From contig CBFGRU010000227.1 of NCBI GenBank assembly GCA_965651255.1, forward strand, positions 1 to 5,020: a DNA stretch of 5,020 nucleotides, in the 5' to 3' direction. This document shows, one piece after another, positions 4,628-5,020 of the stretch; position 1 is the stretch's first letter; each line of letters opens with the position of its first letter. The DNA is from CBFGRU01 sp965651255. GTDB lineage: Bacteria; Planctomycetota; Phycisphaerae; Phycisphaerales; SM1A02. The notes beneath the pieces were generated by a model. It saw only the letters and a program-made list of their open reading frames with translations. It ran no database searches and was not told where the DNA came from. Position numbers and translations under genes: made by a program.

Positions 4628-5020
<393 letters not shown>

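Overview
The window looks like bacterial chromosome of moderately high GC content. The likeliest source is a member of the Planctomycetota, possibly a Phycisphaerae-type lineage. This rests on two things: the small GGQ release-factor-like protein at the left, whose C-terminal 'GLPALK' tail I associate with planctomycete homologues, and the style of the ribosomal proteins. Both are recalled family resemblances, not database results, so the lineage is a moderate-confidence inference.

Layout. Positions 1-75 hold the last 24 codons of an unidentified gene, followed by a rho-independent terminator (110-137). A plus-strand pair comes next: a stand-alone GGQ-domain release-factor-like protein (about 204-812) and an M20-family amidohydrolase (858-2060), 45 bases apart and possibly co-transcribed. 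A small two-helix membrane protein of unknown function lies on the minus strand (2070-2414) and converges on the amidohydrolase; only 9 bases separate the two stop codons. Some 440 bases of apparently non-coding DNA follow (2415-2854). They hold a dense cluster of GAATC/GATTC boxes, a candidate promoter and a folded leader. The right half is the ribosomal stalk operon: rplK (uL11), rplA (uL1), rplJ (uL10) and rplL (bL12), the last cut by the window edge after 131 codons.

How the genes work together. rplK, rplA, rplJ and rplL are co-directional, each with a good Shine-Dalgarno sequence, at spacings of 4, 23 and 90 bases. They supply the GTPase-associated centre (uL11, uL10, bL12) and the L1 stalk (uL1) of the 50S subunit. 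The leader just before rplK can fold into a helix with an asymmetric internal loop that closely resembles the uL1-binding site of 23S rRNA and of known L1 autoregulatory mRNAs, so feedback control by uL1 is the best-supported regulatory hypothesis here. The unusually long rplJ-rplL gap carries a second folded element in front of the rplL ribosome binding site.

Most of the window is ordinary housekeeping sequence. I see no mobile element, CRISPR array, tRNA, rRNA or new multi-gene system. The items most worth a second look are the putative L1 operator, the rplJ-rplL intergenic structure, the release-factor-like protein and the GAATC-box cluster.
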